Shown piece after piece: positions 6,626 through 7,152 of a stretch of DNA of 7,152 nucleotides. Position 1 is the stretch's first letter. Each line of letters starts with the position of its first letter. Origin of the DNA: Bacteroidota bacterium (GTDB lineage: Bacteria > Bacteroidota > Bacteroidia > Chitinophagales > LD1). Position numbers and translations under genes: made by a program. The notes below the pieces were generated by a model. That model saw nothing but the letters and a program-made list of their open reading frames with translations. It ran no database searches and was not told the origin of the DNA. The DNA lies in contig JAQBNQ010000430.1 in assembly GCA_028288545.1 (NCBI GenBank), forward strand, positions 1 to 7,152, given 5' to 3'.

Positions 6626-7152
6626 ATGCATAATATTTGGCGGAAAATATTTTTGGGGTTTGCTGTGAGTATCATTACTCAGTTACTTGTTGCTCAGGTT
6701 GCAAATTATAACTTCAATTCGAATGTTGGCTTACCGAGTAATGAGACCTATTGTATTTTTCAGGATAAGGCAGGTTATATGTGGTTTGGAACAGACCACG
6801 GGGTTGTAAGATATAATGGATACACTTTCAAAACATTTACTAACGCCGAGGGTTTAACTGATAACACTGTATTTTCTATTAAGGAAGATGATAACGGACG
6901 GTTGTGGTTTATGACGTTTAACGGGGGAATCTGTTATTTCGATGGAAGCCGTTTTGTTCCCCATCCTCTTAACGACAGTATAATTAAGATCTGTTATGGA
7001 AAAATGCCGGTTTCTTTTGAAGTTACAAATAACAACACTGTTTGGATGGGCTTTGTGCAGTGGGGGTTTTATAAAATTGAAGCAAACAAGATCAAATCAT
7101 TTCTGGTTGAACATCACGACACGGCAGGCCCAGCCACAGCTCTGTATGTTCT
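6626..7152 (+). CDS. Propeller-domain sensor, N-terminal part (probable histidine kinase), 3' end outside window
   Basis: The gene runs off the window after 175 full codons. The start is bounded by an in-frame TAA at 6608-6610, and ATG 6626 is the first start codon after it. Residues 1-24 form a signal peptide or anchor (R6, K7, then hydrophobic 8-22, with likely cleavage near VAQ at 22-24). Two two-component regulator propeller repeats follow: residues 35-68 (GLPSNETYCIFQD, GYMWFGTDHGVVRYNGYTF) and 76-110 (GLTDNTVFSIKED, GRLWFMTFNGGICYFDGSRF). A third, diverged blade (NNTVWMGFVQWGFYKIE) lies further on. Proteins of this kind in Bacteroidota carry up to two seven-bladed periplasmic propellers, a Y_Y_Y domain, one membrane helix and then a kinase, often of the LytS type, or a DNA-binding output. 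The output domain is beyond the window, so histidine kinase is an inference. The ligand is unknown. Confidence 0.82.
   Translation, partial: MHNIWRKIFLGFAVSIITQLLVAQVANYNFNSNVGLPSNETYCIFQDKAGYMWFGTDHGVVRYNGYTFKTFTNAEGLTDNTVFSIKEDDNGRLWFMTFNGGICYFDGSRFVPHPLNDSIIKICYGKMPVSFEVTNNNTVWMGFVQWGFYKIEANKIKSFLVEHHDTAGPATALYV

Overview
The window reads as chromosomal DNA from a member of the Bacteroidota, most like the Sphingobacteriales/Chitinophagales. The evidence is an SDR-type threonine dehydrogenase and a YfhO protein of the forms common in that phylum, a TAnnTTTG promoter hexamer-equivalent, starts with no Shine-Dalgarno but A/T-rich leaders, and the beginning of a propeller-type sensor. No single base motif fixes the genus. 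No plasmid, phage, transposase, tRNA, rRNA or CRISPR signature is visible.

Layout. (1) Bases 1-851 hold the 3' part of a gene fusing an AHSA1/SRPBCC domain to a PhnB-like VOC domain; its first codons lie before the window. (2) Bases 852-1616 have no intact gene. They hold a long perfect hairpin, a GC-rich palindrome, a decayed second copy of the VOC gene's last codons (about 1195-1277), an AT-rich stretch, and a compact fold that looks like a structured RNA (1530-1607). (3) Bases 1617-2561, minus strand, encode an L-threonine 3-dehydrogenase of the SDR family. (4) Bases 2562-2765 are a divergent control region with a candidate promoter on each strand. (5) Bases 2766-6565, plus strand, are a two-gene unit: an 833-residue YfhO-family polytopic membrane protein, then a family-4-like glycosyltransferase whose GTG start overlaps the YfhO stop. 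(6) From 6626 to the window end is the start of a secreted or membrane-anchored beta-propeller sensor, probably a histidine kinase.

How they fit. The YfhO and glycosyltransferase genes are translationally coupled and probably act together on a cell-envelope glycan: a cytoplasmic nucleotide-sugar transferase and a membrane protein of the GT-C-like type working on the outer face of the inner membrane. The threonine dehydrogenase is an independent catabolic gene with no 2-amino-3-ketobutyrate CoA ligase in view. The most unusual part is the intergenic region 852-1616, which shows gene decay, repeats and a candidate RNA. I see no convincing multi-gene undescribed system here.
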